NCBI RefSeq assembly: GCF_050410795.1 | Contig: NZ_CP191258.1 | Coordinates: forward strand, 4,402,001-4,466,000 | DNA length: 64,000 nucleotides | Source of the DNA: Fontivita pretiosa | GTDB taxonomy: Bacteria > Planctomycetota > Phycisphaerae > Tepidisphaerales > Tepidisphaeraceae | Direction: 5' to 3' | Shown: positions 16,996 to 25,093 of the stretch, piece by piece | How positions within the stretch are numbered: the first letter of the stretch is position 1 | Layout: every line of letters begins with the position of its first letter | Notes under the pieces: generated by a model | Databases searched by the model: none | Told to the model about the DNA's origin: nothing | What the model saw: only the letters and a program-made list of their open reading frames with translations | Translations under genes and position numbers: made by a program

Positions 16996-17802
16996 ATGAG
17001 CAACAAGGTGCGGATTGCAATCGCCGGAGCCGCCGGGCGGATGGGCACGCGACTGCTGTCAGTGGCGCGACAGCAGGCCGACGTCTTCACGATCGTGTCG
17101 GCTATCGAGCGGGCGGGACATCCCATGATCGGACGGGATGCCGGCGAGGTTGCGGGGATCGGGCCGATGGGGATTGCCCTGACCGCCGAGCTGATCGGCG
17201 AAAGGCCCGACGTGTTCATCGACTTCACCGTGCCGCAGTCCACTCGCCACTGGCTGGGCGTTTGCCGCGACCGGGGAATCGCCATGCTCATCGGAACCAC
17301 CGGGCTGGGCGAAGAGGATCAGGCCAGCATCGACCAGGCGGCCAGATACATCCCCATCCTTCAGTCGCCGAACATGAGCCTGGGCGTGGCGGTGCTGTTT
17401 CGTGTGGCGGGGGAGGTCGCGAAGCTGCTCGGCGACGAGTACGACATCGAGATCGTCGAGGCCCACCACCGCTTCAAAAAGGATGCGCCCTCGGGCACGG
17501 CGATGGGTCTGGCCGAGGCGATCCTGCGCGCGACGGGCAAGTCCGCTGAATCGCTGGTGTTCGCACGTCATGGGCAGGATTGTCCACGACAGCCCGGGCA
17601 GATCGGGATGCACGCGCTGCGGATGGGCGACGAGGTCGGGCGGCACACCGCTTACTTCGCTGCATTAGGCGAACGACTGGAACTGACCCACGTGGCCACC
17701 AATCGGGATACGTTTGTTCACGGCGCGCTGCGCGCCGCGCGATGGCTGGCGGGGCAGAAGCCCGGCCGATACCGCATCGCCGATGTGCTGGGCTTGAGCT
17801 GA
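16996..17802 (+). CDS. dapB: 4-hydroxy-tetrahydrodipicolinate reductase
   Basis: A 268-residue NAD(P)H-dependent reductase of the lysine/diaminopimelate pathway, cytoplasmic. The N-terminal Rossmann motif is IAIAGAAGRMGTRLL. GTTGLGEEDQ and SPNMSLGVAVLFR follow, and the catalytic/substrate segment is EIVEAHHRFKKDAPSGTA, with the paired His and Lys of the family. The ATG at 16996 (MSNKVRIAIAG) fits the family start; the frame is open 7 codons further. A solitary dap gene here. The presence of this pathway fits peptidoglycan or lysine synthesis. Confidence 0.95.
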   Translation: MSNKVRIAIAGAAGRMGTRLLSVARQQADVFTIVSAIERAGHPMIGRDAGEVAGIGPMGIALTAELIGERPDVFIDFTVPQSTRHWLGVCRDRGIAMLIGTTGLGEEDQASIDQAARYIPILQSPNMSLGVAVLFRVAGEVAKLLGDEYDIEIVEAHHRFKKDAPSGTAMGLAEAILRATGKSAESLVFARHGQDCPRQPGQIGMHALRMGDEVGRHTAYFAALGERLELTHVATNRDTFVHGALRAARWLAGQKPGRYRIADVLGLS

Positions 17803-17869
17803 GCAGACCCACAAGCCAGACGCAAGAGCATTGCGCACACGGTCCTCTGGTCGCTGTTCCGCGTGGCGC

Positions 17870-19747
17870 ATGGATGAGATGAATGAGCCGGTCCAACAGG
17901 TCCTTGCCACGGCATTGACACATCACCAGGCGGGCCGCCTGGCGCAGGCAGAGGCGTTGTATCGACAGATCCTTCAAACGGATCCGCAGCATCCGGAGGC
18001 GATGCACCTGCTGGGGGTGGTGTTGCACCAGACGGGGCGTTCGGCGCAGGGGGTCGAGCTGATCGCTCGGGCGGTGCAGATTTCGCCGACGTTTGCGAAC
18101 CTGAACAACCTTGGCGAGGCGCTGCGGCACCTGGGGCGAGTGGATGAGGCGATTGTCTGCTACCGTCGTTCGATCCAATTGAATCCCGCGGCGGCGGATG
18201 CATGGGGGAATCTGGGCAAGCTGCTGGCGCAGATGAACCGCAATGACGAAGCGGAAAAGAGCCTGACGCGCGCGGCACAGCTTTCGCCGCAGCGGGCGGA
18301 TTATCAACTGCTGCTGTGCGAGGTCCGGAGGAAACTGGGAGATCCGCACGGCGCCGTGCAGGCGGGGCGGCGCGCGGTGGAGCTTCGCCCCGACTGGGCC
18401 GAGGCCTGGTCGGCGCTGGCGATGGCACTGGCACTGGCCAAAAAGCACGCCGAGGCGCTGGAGGCGGCGAATCGCTGCGTGGCCCTGGCGCCCCTGCGCC
18501 CCGAGGCGCACGTAAACCTGGGGTTCGTTCACGAGCGCGCCGGGCGCGTTGGCGAAGCCGAGCTGGCCTATCGCCGCGCGATCCAGATCGATCCGAACAG
18601 CAGCGCGGCGTACCGCAACCTTGCAGCGATGTGCGACTCGCGTGGCGACGTGGCCGGCGCGATCCCACTGCTGGAGCGGGCGCTGACCCTTGTGCCCAAC
18701 GATGTGGAAGGATGGAACAATCTATCGTCGCTGAGGCGGCGGATGAACGACGCGGCGGGCGCGCTGGAGGCGGCGGAGCGGGCGTTGGCGCTGGCTCCGG
18801 GTCACCCCGCCGCACATGGCAATCGCGGGCTGGCGCTGCTGACCCTTGGCGACTACGAACGCGGCTTCGCCGAATACGAGTGGCGATGGCGCTGCGATAA
18901 CTTCACCACCGCAGCGCGCGACTTTGGCCGGCCGCTCTGGGATGGCTCGGATCCTACCGGCAGAACGATTTTCGTTCACACCGAACAGGGCTATGGCGAC
19001 ACGATCCAGTTCGCGCGGTATGTGCCGATGCTGGCCGATCGCGGCGCCAAGGTGATCCTGGAGTGCAGCGTGCCGCTGCGAGCGCTGATGGGCAGCCTGC
19101 GGGGTGTCAGCCGAGTTGTTCCTACCGGCGTGCGCCCGCCAGACTTCGACCTGCACGTGCCGCTGCTGAGTCTGCCGCGCATTTTCCGCACGACGCTGGA
19201 GACGGTGCCGAACCAGGTGCCGTACCTGGGCGTCGATCCGTCGCGCCGACAGGCCTGGCAGAGCCGGCTTGCCGCCGCCGGCCCGGGGCTGCGCGTGGGG
19301 CTGGTCTGGTCGGGCAACGTCAAGCCCGATGCGGCCCGCACCTGCCCGATCGAGCACCTGGCGCCGCTGGCTCAAGTGCCGGGCATCAGCTTCGTGAGCC
19401 TTCAGAAGCGCGGCAGCGACGAAGCGCAACCCGAGTTCCCCAGGGGGATGCGCGTCCTGGATGTCGGCGATCGGCTCAATGATTTCGCCGATACGGCGGC
19501 GGCGATGCTCAACCTGGACCTGATCCTCACGATCGACACCGCCGCGGCGCATCTGGCTGGGGCGCTCGGATGCAGAACGTGGACGATGCTGCCGTGGGCG
19601 GCTGACTGGCGGTGGCTGCTGGATCGCCAGGACAGTCCCTGGTATCCGACGATGCGCCTGTTCCGCCAGCCCGGGCGCGGCGACTGGACTTCGGTCATCC
19701 AGCGGGTCGAGCAGGAACTGCGTCAGCTTGCTGCCGCAAGGCAATAG
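17870..19747 (+). CDS. TPR-repeat protein fused to a GT9-like glycosyltransferase domain
   Basis: A 625-residue protein. The first 340 residues are about nine tetratricopeptide repeats (for example AEALYRQILQTDPQHPEAMHLLGVVLHQ and AELAYRRAIQIDPNSSAAYRNLA). The C-terminal part, from about 360, contains FVHTEQGYGDTIQFARYVPMLADRGAKVILE, VGLVWSGNVKPDAARTCPI and LILTIDTAAAHLAGALG, which resemble the heptosyltransferase family GT9. No signal peptide. TPR plus transferase fusions are common in planctomycetes, and O-glycosylation or surface glycan assembly is a reasonable but unproven role. Start chosen at the first of two in-frame ATGs. Confidence 0.85.
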   Translation: MDEMNEPVQQVLATALTHHQAGRLAQAEALYRQILQTDPQHPEAMHLLGVVLHQTGRSAQGVELIARAVQISPTFANLNNLGEALRHLGRVDEAIVCYRRSIQLNPAAADAWGNLGKLLAQMNRNDEAEKSLTRAAQLSPQRADYQLLLCEVRRKLGDPHGAVQAGRRAVELRPDWAEAWSALAMALALAKKHAEALEAANRCVALAPLRPEAHVNLGFVHERAGRVGEAELAYRRAIQIDPNSSAAYRNLAAMCDSRGDVAGAIPLLERALTLVPNDVEGWNNLSSLRRRMNDAAGALEAAERALALAPGHPAAHGNRGLALLTLGDYERGFAEYEWRWRCDNFTTAARDFGRPLWDGSDPTGRTIFVHTEQGYGDTIQFARYVPMLADRGAKVILECSVPLRALMGSLRGVSRVVPTGVRPPDFDLHVPLLSLPRIFRTTLETVPNQVPYLGVDPSRRQAWQSRLAAAGPGLRVGLVWSGNVKPDAARTCPIEHLAPLAQVPGISFVSLQKRGSDEAQPEFPRGMRVLDVGDRLNDFADTAAAMLNLDLILTIDTAAAHLAGALGCRTWTMLPWAADWRWLLDRQDSPWYPTMRLFRQPGRGDWTSVIQRVEQELRQLAAARQ

Positions 19748-19794
19748 GCGGCCTTCGGTCCTTTTGTGTGACAGATTTCGCCCGCGGCCTGGTG

Positions 19795-19800
19795 TACACT
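19795..19800 (+). promoter_or_regulatory. Candidate -10 element of the type VII-like locus
   Basis: TACACT ends 7 bases before the ATG of the WXG100-like gene. A GTGACA lies further upstream (19768-19773), but at a 21-base spacing that is too long for a standard -35. If used, the mRNA would be leaderless. Confidence 0.4.
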
Positions 19801-19807
19801 AAGGTGT

Positions 19808-20080
19808 ATGTCCAAGGCACATGTAGATCCCGCGGAGCTGAGGCGTTTTGCACAGGACCTGGCGCGGTTCAACAACGAGCTTCAGAGCCTGGTGGCCGGG
19901 CTGCACGCGCGCATGCGAAACCTGGAGACGACCTGGCGTGATCAGGAGCAGCGCAAGTTCGCCGAGGCCTTCGAGGTGACGGTCAAGGCGCTGGCGAATT
20001 TCCTCGAGGCATCGCAGCAGCACGTGTCGTTCCTCGGCAAGAAGGCGGCGCTGATCGAGGAATACCTCAAGCAAAGGTAA
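19808..20080 (+). CDS. WXG100-like small helical protein
   Basis: A 90-residue protein without signal peptide, predicted as two helices joined at W43-R-D45, the position of the WxG turn in ESAT-6/WXG100 substrates of type VII secretion. Here Gly is replaced by Asp. Residues after the turn follow W-x-D-x3-R-x-F-x3-F. It ends at a Lys/Arg-rich tail and lacks a clear C-terminal YxxxD/E export signal. It heads a four-gene cluster with a coiled-coil protein, a second W-x-D protein and an FtsK/SpoIIIE ATPase, which strongly supports a type VII-like context. Secretion itself is inferred. Confidence 0.75.
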   Translation: MSKAHVDPAELRRFAQDLARFNNELQSLVAGLHARMRNLETTWRDQEQRKFAEAFEVTVKALANFLEASQQHVSFLGKKAALIEEYLKQR

Positions 20081-20083
20081 GAC

Positions 20084-20686
20084 GTGAGCGAAGGTGTACG
20101 AGTCGAATCGATCGATGCGCTGAAGTACTTCCGGGTGGCGCTGATCAAGTTCGCCGAGGCCGCCAACACGGCGCTGGGCGACGCCGAGTCCGAGGCTCAG
20201 GCGACGCTGCGCTGGCTGGAGGGGGAGATGCTGTCGCACTGGCAGACGCAGATCCGCAAGCGGCACGACATGGTCGAGCGCTGCAAGGAAGCCGTGCGGA
20301 TGAAGACGCTGTTCAAGGATGCCTCGGGGCGTACGCCCTCGGCGGTGGAGGAGGAAAAGGCGCTGCGGCTGGCGCAGGCGAAACTGGCCGAGGCGGAACA
20401 GAAGCTGGCCAGTGTGAAAAAGTATACGCGCGTGCTTCAGCGCGAGCTTCAGACGTACAAGGGGACAATTCAGCGCTTCGCCACGACCCTGCAATCGGAT
20501 ATCCCGGTGGCGGTAGCGACTCTGGGATCGCTGATCGAATCGCTGGAGCAGTATGTGTCGCTGGCGCCGGCGGGGGAGTTGGCGGCGGACGTCGCCAGCG
20601 AAACGACCGCACCGACGCCTGCTGCTTCATCGGAGCCGACGCAGCCAGCCCCACAGGCCGAACCGAAGCCGCAGCAACAGCAGTGA
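20084..20686 (+). CDS. Coiled-coil protein of the type VII-like locus
   Basis: A 200-residue protein starting at GTG, 3 bases after the WXG100-like gene. The N-terminal half is helical (YFRVALIKFAEAANTALGDAESEAQATLRWLEGEMLSHW), the middle is a long coiled coil (EEEKALRLAQAKLAEAEQKLASVKKYTRVLQRELQ), and the C-terminus from about 165 is Pro/Ala/Gln-rich and disordered. It has no signal peptide. It does not match a named T7SS component that I know; it could be a chaperone, a long LXG-like substrate or a scaffold. The extremely tight spacing argues for translation coupled to its neighbour. Confidence 0.7.
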   Translation: MSEGVRVESIDALKYFRVALIKFAEAANTALGDAESEAQATLRWLEGEMLSHWQTQIRKRHDMVERCKEAVRMKTLFKDASGRTPSAVEEEKALRLAQAKLAEAEQKLASVKKYTRVLQRELQTYKGTIQRFATTLQSDIPVAVATLGSLIESLEQYVSLAPAGELAADVASETTAPTPAASSEPTQPAPQAEPKPQQQQ

Positions 20687-20696
20687 GGAAGCAACC

Positions 20697-20915
20697 ATGG
20701 GCGTATATGAAGGTCGCGGCGCGCTGAGCAAGGCGCTCAAGCAGCTCGAGAACAAGTGGGCCGAGACTAAGATGTCCTGGGACGACTCTCGCGCCCGCGA
20801 GTTCGAGGATCGGTTCCTCGTGCCGCTTCAGCAGGACCTGCGCAATGCCGTGGGGGCCATGGATCAGTTGGCGGTGCTGCTGACGCGAATCCGCAGCGAG
20901 TGCGGGCCGGACTGA
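20697..20915 (+). CDS. Second WXG-like small protein
   Basis: A 72-residue protein from an ATG at 20697, with GAGGAAG about 7 bases upstream. It is helical with a central W28-D-D30 turn, then W-x-D-x3-R-x-F-x3-F, the same residue spacing as in the first small protein of the cluster. No signal peptide and no obvious C-terminal export motif. It probably pairs with or substitutes for the 90-residue protein, in the way ESAT-6 and CFP-10 form heterodimers. This is inference. It lies 65 bases before the ATPase gene. Confidence 0.72.
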   Translation: MGVYEGRGALSKALKQLENKWAETKMSWDDSRAREFEDRFLVPLQQDLRNAVGAMDQLAVLLTRIRSECGPD

Positions 20916-20980
20916 GCAGGCGCCGGGACATCCGCCACTGAGGCACGGAAACAGGCATCGACACAGCACACCGGGATGAG

Positions 20981-23900
20981 ATGACAACAACGACACAAAC
21001 GACGGTGGTCACGGGGCGAGTTGCTGGCGTCGGCGAGGACGACGCGCAGCGGGCGGCGCTGCGCGATCTGGTGAAGCTGTCGGCGGATTGCGCGGCGGCG
21101 GAGATCGAGATCGAACGCACGCACCGCGCGCAGGTGCAGGCGGCCAACCGGCAGCTCGAGACCGCGCTGGCGGAGATCCAGCAGCGGCATGATCAGCTCA
21201 TGCAGGAGGCTCAGCAGCAGTACGAGCAGCGCGTGGCGGAGATCACGGCGCAGCACGCCGCGGCGATGGCGGACCAGCAGAACTACGAAACCACCTCACG
21301 CAGCCGCTTCGAATACGAGCACGACGCGATCGAAAACGACCTGAAAAACAAGCTCCAGCAGGCGATCTGGCTGGCCGAAAGCGTCTTCGAGGCCACGCAG
21401 AACCAGATCGCCAAGGAGTACCGCAAGGCCAAGGAGACGCACGCCAGCCAGCTCGAGGAAGCCGACGCGATGGAGAAGCGTTCGCTGGAGTTGCTGGCAT
21501 TGTACGGGCGTCGCGACCTGGCCGAGGAAGCCGGCGCGGCACCGCCGGCCGCGGCTGAGGCTGCGGATGCGACGACCGCGCCGGTGCAGGCCGAGCCAGC
21601 GGGGCAATCCTCGCCACAGGTGCCACCCGGCACCTTCGAGACCCATCGCGATGCGGTCAGGCTTGGGCTGGCCCAGCTAGGGGGGCTTGCGATTCCCCGG
21701 CTGTTCGTGGGGATGCGCCCATACCTGATTCTGGTGGGGGCGATGCTGCTCAGCGGGATTTTCTCGCAGCTCGTCGCGGGCGGGTTGCCGTATCTGAGCT
21801 ACGGGCAGGTGCAGTGGCGGCCGGGCGTGATCGGATACGCGGTCGGCACGGCGGTGGGGTTGTGTCTGTCGGCGGGACTGGTCTTGCGACTGATCGGCAA
21901 CGCGCAGGTGAGGCGAGTGTACCTGCCGCTGCGCGAGTCGCTGGATGCTGCCCGGCGCGCCGCCGACGCCCAGCTTGAAGACGCCCGTGCCCAGCGACAG
22001 CTCAAGACCGTGCGGGCTACCAAAAAGCGCGAGATGGAGATCCAGGCCGCCAGGGACCGCTTCGGCCCGTTGCTGGCGCGTGCGGCGAAAAACCGGGCGG
22101 CGGCGATGCAGTCGATCAACGCCGATTCGGCGCGGCGTCGGGCGGCGATCGAGCAGAAGCGCGATGAGGCGATGTCGCAGGCATCGGCGTGGCTGGCGCA
22201 GCGACAGCAGCAGATCACGCAGTCGAGGCAACTCGAGCTGTCCGAGGCGCGGCAACGCCACGAGCAGGCACTTGGCGACAGCCGGCAGCAGTATGATCGC
22301 GCCCGCGCTGAGCTTCAGCAGCGATGGACGCAGGGACTGATCCGGATCCAGCGCCCCATCGAACAGCAGGCCGGCGCCGTGGACGAGCAGCAGGTGCTGC
22401 TGGACTGGGAGGATCCGCGATGGCAGGCATGGTCGCCGCCGCGAACCTTTCCCCGCCGCGTGCGTTTTGGCGAGCTTCATGTGGACCTGAAGCAGATTAC
22501 GGATCAGGTGCCCAGGGAGCTGTCGCTGCCGCCTTCGTTTTCGGTGCCGGCGGCGCTGAGTGTTCCGGACAATGCCTCGATGGTGATCCATACCGACCAC
22601 GCGGGGCGGGCCGAGGCGATCCGCACGCTTCAGATGCTCATGGCCAGGCTGCTGACGCAGTTTCCGCCTGGCAGAGTCCGCTTCACCATCATCGATCCGG
22701 TGGGGCTTGGGCAGAACTTTGCGGGATTCATGCGTCTGGCGGACCACGATGAGGCGCTGGTCACCAGCCGCATCTGGACCGAGACCGAGCACATCGAGCA
22801 GCAGCTTGCCAATCTCACCGAGCACATGGAGACGGTCATCCAGAAATATCTGCGCAACGAATTCGCGACGATCGACGAGTACAACGCGCAGGCCGGGGAG
22901 CTGGCTGAGCCCTATCGCTATCTGGTGGTGGCGGATTTCCCGGTGGGGTTTGAAGGTGACGCTTTCCGTCGGCTGAACAGCATCGCCTCCAGCGGCGCCC
23001 GCTGCGGTGTGTTCACGCTGATCCTGCGCGACACGCGCAAGCCGCTGCCGGCCGGAGCGCACCTGGACGAAATCGAATCGCACAGCGTGAACCTGGTGCG
23101 AAAGGGCGATCGGTTCGTCTGGAAGGATGAGATCTTCAGGCAGTTTCCACTGACGCTCGATCCGCCGCCCAGCGAGCAGTTCCTGACCCGCATTCTCGAC
23201 GAAGTGGGACGGCATGCCAAAGAGGCCAAGCGTGTCGAGGTTCCGTTCAGCGCGATCGCCCCGCCGCCGGAGAAGCTGTGGAGTGGCAGCAGCCGTGATG
23301 AGTTGCAGGTGCCGATTGGTCGGCTTGGTGCGACTCGGCTACAGTACCTGAGGCTTGGGCGCGGCGTGGCGCAGCACGCGCTGATCGCGGGCAAGACCGG
23401 CTCGGGCAAATCGACGCTGCTGCACGTGCTGGTGACGAACCTGGCGCTGTGGTACCACCCGGATGAGGTCGAGTTTTATCTTGTGGACTTCAAGAAGGGC
23501 GTGGAGTTCAAGACCTACGCGACGCACGCGCTGCCGCATGCACGGGCGATTGCCGTGGAGTCGGATCGCGAGTTCGGGCTGAGCGTGCTTCAGCGCATCG
23601 ACGCGGAGCTGGCCCGCCGCGGGGAGATGTTCCGCAGGCTTGGCGTGCAGGACATCGCGGCCTATCGCCAGGCGTCCGGGCAGCGGCTGCCGCGGACGCT
23701 GCTGATCATCGACGAGTTCCAGGAGTTCTTCAGCGAGGATGACAAGCTGGCGCAGGAGGCGGGGCTGCTGCTGGATCGGCTCGTGCGGCAGGGGCGCGCG
23801 TTTGGTATCCATGTGCTGCTGGGATCGCAGACGATCGGCGGAACGTCGGGGCTGGCGCGCAGCACCATCGGGCAGATGGCCGTGCGGATCGCGCTTCAGA

Positions 23901-24994
23901 CCAGCGAGGCGGACTCGCAGCTCATTCTGGGCGATAACAACTCCGCGGCGAGGCTGCTGTCGCGTCCGGGAGAGGCGATCTACAACGACGCCGGCGGGCT
24001 GGTCGAGGGCAACAGCCCGTTCCAGATCTCCTGGCTTTCCGAGGACGAGCGCGAGCTGCATCTGGATCGGGTTCGTCAGCTTGCCGGGCAGCAGGATGGC
24101 AATGGCAAACCCGAGCCGATCGTCTTCGAGGGCAACGCGCCGGCGGACATCACGAAAAACAAGCGGCTGGCCAGAGTGATCGAGCGGCCACCGCCGCCGG
24201 GCGTGCCCACGGCGCCGCAGGCATGGCTGGGCGAGCCGGTGGCGATCAAGGATCCGACCAGCGTCGTGCTTCGCCGTCAGGCTGGGGCAAACGTGCTGAT
24301 CGTCGGACAACACGAAGAGGGCGCGATGGCGCTGATGTCGTCGATGATCCTGAGCCTGGCGGCGCAGCACCCCAAGGATGCGGCCAGGTTCTACCTGCTC
24401 GACGGCACGCCGGCCGATTCTGCGCTGGCCGGGATGCTGCCGCGCGTGACGGCGGCGATTCCCCATGACGTGCGGCACGTCGAGTGGCGCGCCGTCGCCG
24501 ATGCCATGGCCGAGCTTGGCGGGCAGATGCAACAGCGTCAGGCGGCCGAGCATCATCTGGACCTGCCGTCGATCTACGTGTTCATTTACGGACTTCAGCG
24601 ATACCGGATGCTGCGAAAGAGCGAGGAGAGTTTCAGCTTTTCGATGGATACGGATGCGGCGGAGAAAAAGCCCCAGCCGGACAAGATCTTCGCCGACCTG
24701 CTTCGCGAGGGTCCGGGGCTGGGGATTCACCTGATTGCATGGTGCGACACGGCGGCGTCGCTGGATCGGACGCTGGATCGCGGCTCGATGCGCGAGTTCG
24801 ACCACCGCGTGCTGTTCCAGATGTCGGCGGCGGATTCGAGCAACCTGATCGATTCGCCGAATGCCAATAAGCTGGGCTTTCACCGGGCGCTGGTCTACAG
24901 CGAAGAGCAGGGCGTGATGGAGAAGTTCCGCCCGTACGCGCTGCCGCCAAAACAGTGGCTGGAGCAGGTTCGCACGACGCTTGCGGCGCGATGA
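20981..24994 (+). CDS. FtsK/SpoIIIE-type ATPase of a type VII-like system (EccC/EssC-like)
   Basis: A 1337-residue membrane ATPase. A long coiled coil (about 25-180) and an Ala/Pro linker come first. Two transmembrane helices (about 247-268 and 282-304) and a second coiled coil (about 310-470) follow. One intact FtsK domain has Walker A GKTGSGKST (from residue 804), Walker B LLIIDE (Asp911-Glu912) and downstream LLGSQTIGG. A third region (about 1085-1330) resembles another FtsK module, but its P-loop reads GQHEEGAM and cannot bind nucleotide normally. An active module followed by degenerate ones is known for EccC/EssC. The order coiled coil, 2 TM, coiled coil differs from EccC. The gene ends the four-gene cluster. 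Confidence 0.85.
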   Translation: MTTTTQTTVVTGRVAGVGEDDAQRAALRDLVKLSADCAAAEIEIERTHRAQVQAANRQLETALAEIQQRHDQLMQEAQQQYEQRVAEITAQHAAAMADQQNYETTSRSRFEYEHDAIENDLKNKLQQAIWLAESVFEATQNQIAKEYRKAKETHASQLEEADAMEKRSLELLALYGRRDLAEEAGAAPPAAAEAADATTAPVQAEPAGQSSPQVPPGTFETHRDAVRLGLAQLGGLAIPRLFVGMRPYLILVGAMLLSGIFSQLVAGGLPYLSYGQVQWRPGVIGYAVGTAVGLCLSAGLVLRLIGNAQVRRVYLPLRESLDAARRAADAQLEDARAQRQLKTVRATKKREMEIQAARDRFGPLLARAAKNRAAAMQSINADSARRRAAIEQKRDEAMSQASAWLAQRQQQITQSRQLELSEARQRHEQALGDSRQQYDRARAELQQRWTQGLIRIQRPIEQQAGAVDEQQVLLDWEDPRWQAWSPPRTFPRRVRFGELHVDLKQITDQVPRELSLPPSFSVPAALSVPDNASMVIHTDHAGRAEAIRTLQMLMARLLTQFPPGRVRFTIIDPVGLGQNFAGFMRLADHDEALVTSRIWTETEHIEQQLANLTEHMETVIQKYLRNEFATIDEYNAQAGELAEPYRYLVVADFPVGFEGDAFRRLNSIASSGARCGVFTLILRDTRKPLPAGAHLDEIESHSVNLVRKGDRFVWKDEIFRQFPLTLDPPPSEQFLTRILDEVGRHAKEAKRVEVPFSAIAPPPEKLWSGSSRDELQVPIGRLGATRLQYLRLGRGVAQHALIAGKTGSGKSTLLHVLVTNLALWYHPDEVEFYLVDFKKGVEFKTYATHALPHARAIAVESDREFGLSVLQRIDAELARRGEMFRRLGVQDIAAYRQASGQRLPRTLLIIDEFQEFFSEDDKLAQEAGLLLDRLVRQGRAFGIHVLLGSQTIGGTSGLARSTIGQMAVRIALQTSEADSQLILGDNNSAARLLSRPGEAIYNDAGGLVEGNSPFQISWLSEDERELHLDRVRQLAGQQDGNGKPEPIVFEGNAPADITKNKRLARVIERPPPPGVPTAPQAWLGEPVAIKDPTSVVLRRQAGANVLIVGQHEEGAMALMSSMILSLAAQHPKDAARFYLLDGTPADSALAGMLPRVTAAIPHDVRHVEWRAVADAMAELGGQMQQRQAAEHHLDLPSIYVFIYGLQRYRMLRKSEESFSFSMDTDAAEKKPQPDKIFADLLREGPGLGIHLIAWCDTAASLDRTLDRGSMREFDHRVLFQMSAADSSNLIDSPNANKLGFHRALVYSEEQGVMEKFRPYALPPKQWLEQVRTTLAAR

Positions 24995-25093
24995 GAAGGG
25001 AATTGATCGCGCGCTGGTCGGACACGGAAGGCATTGAACGTGTTGCAGTCTGCGAGCTGCGATCAAAAGTAATCCGCATCGGCGGTTGCTCGC

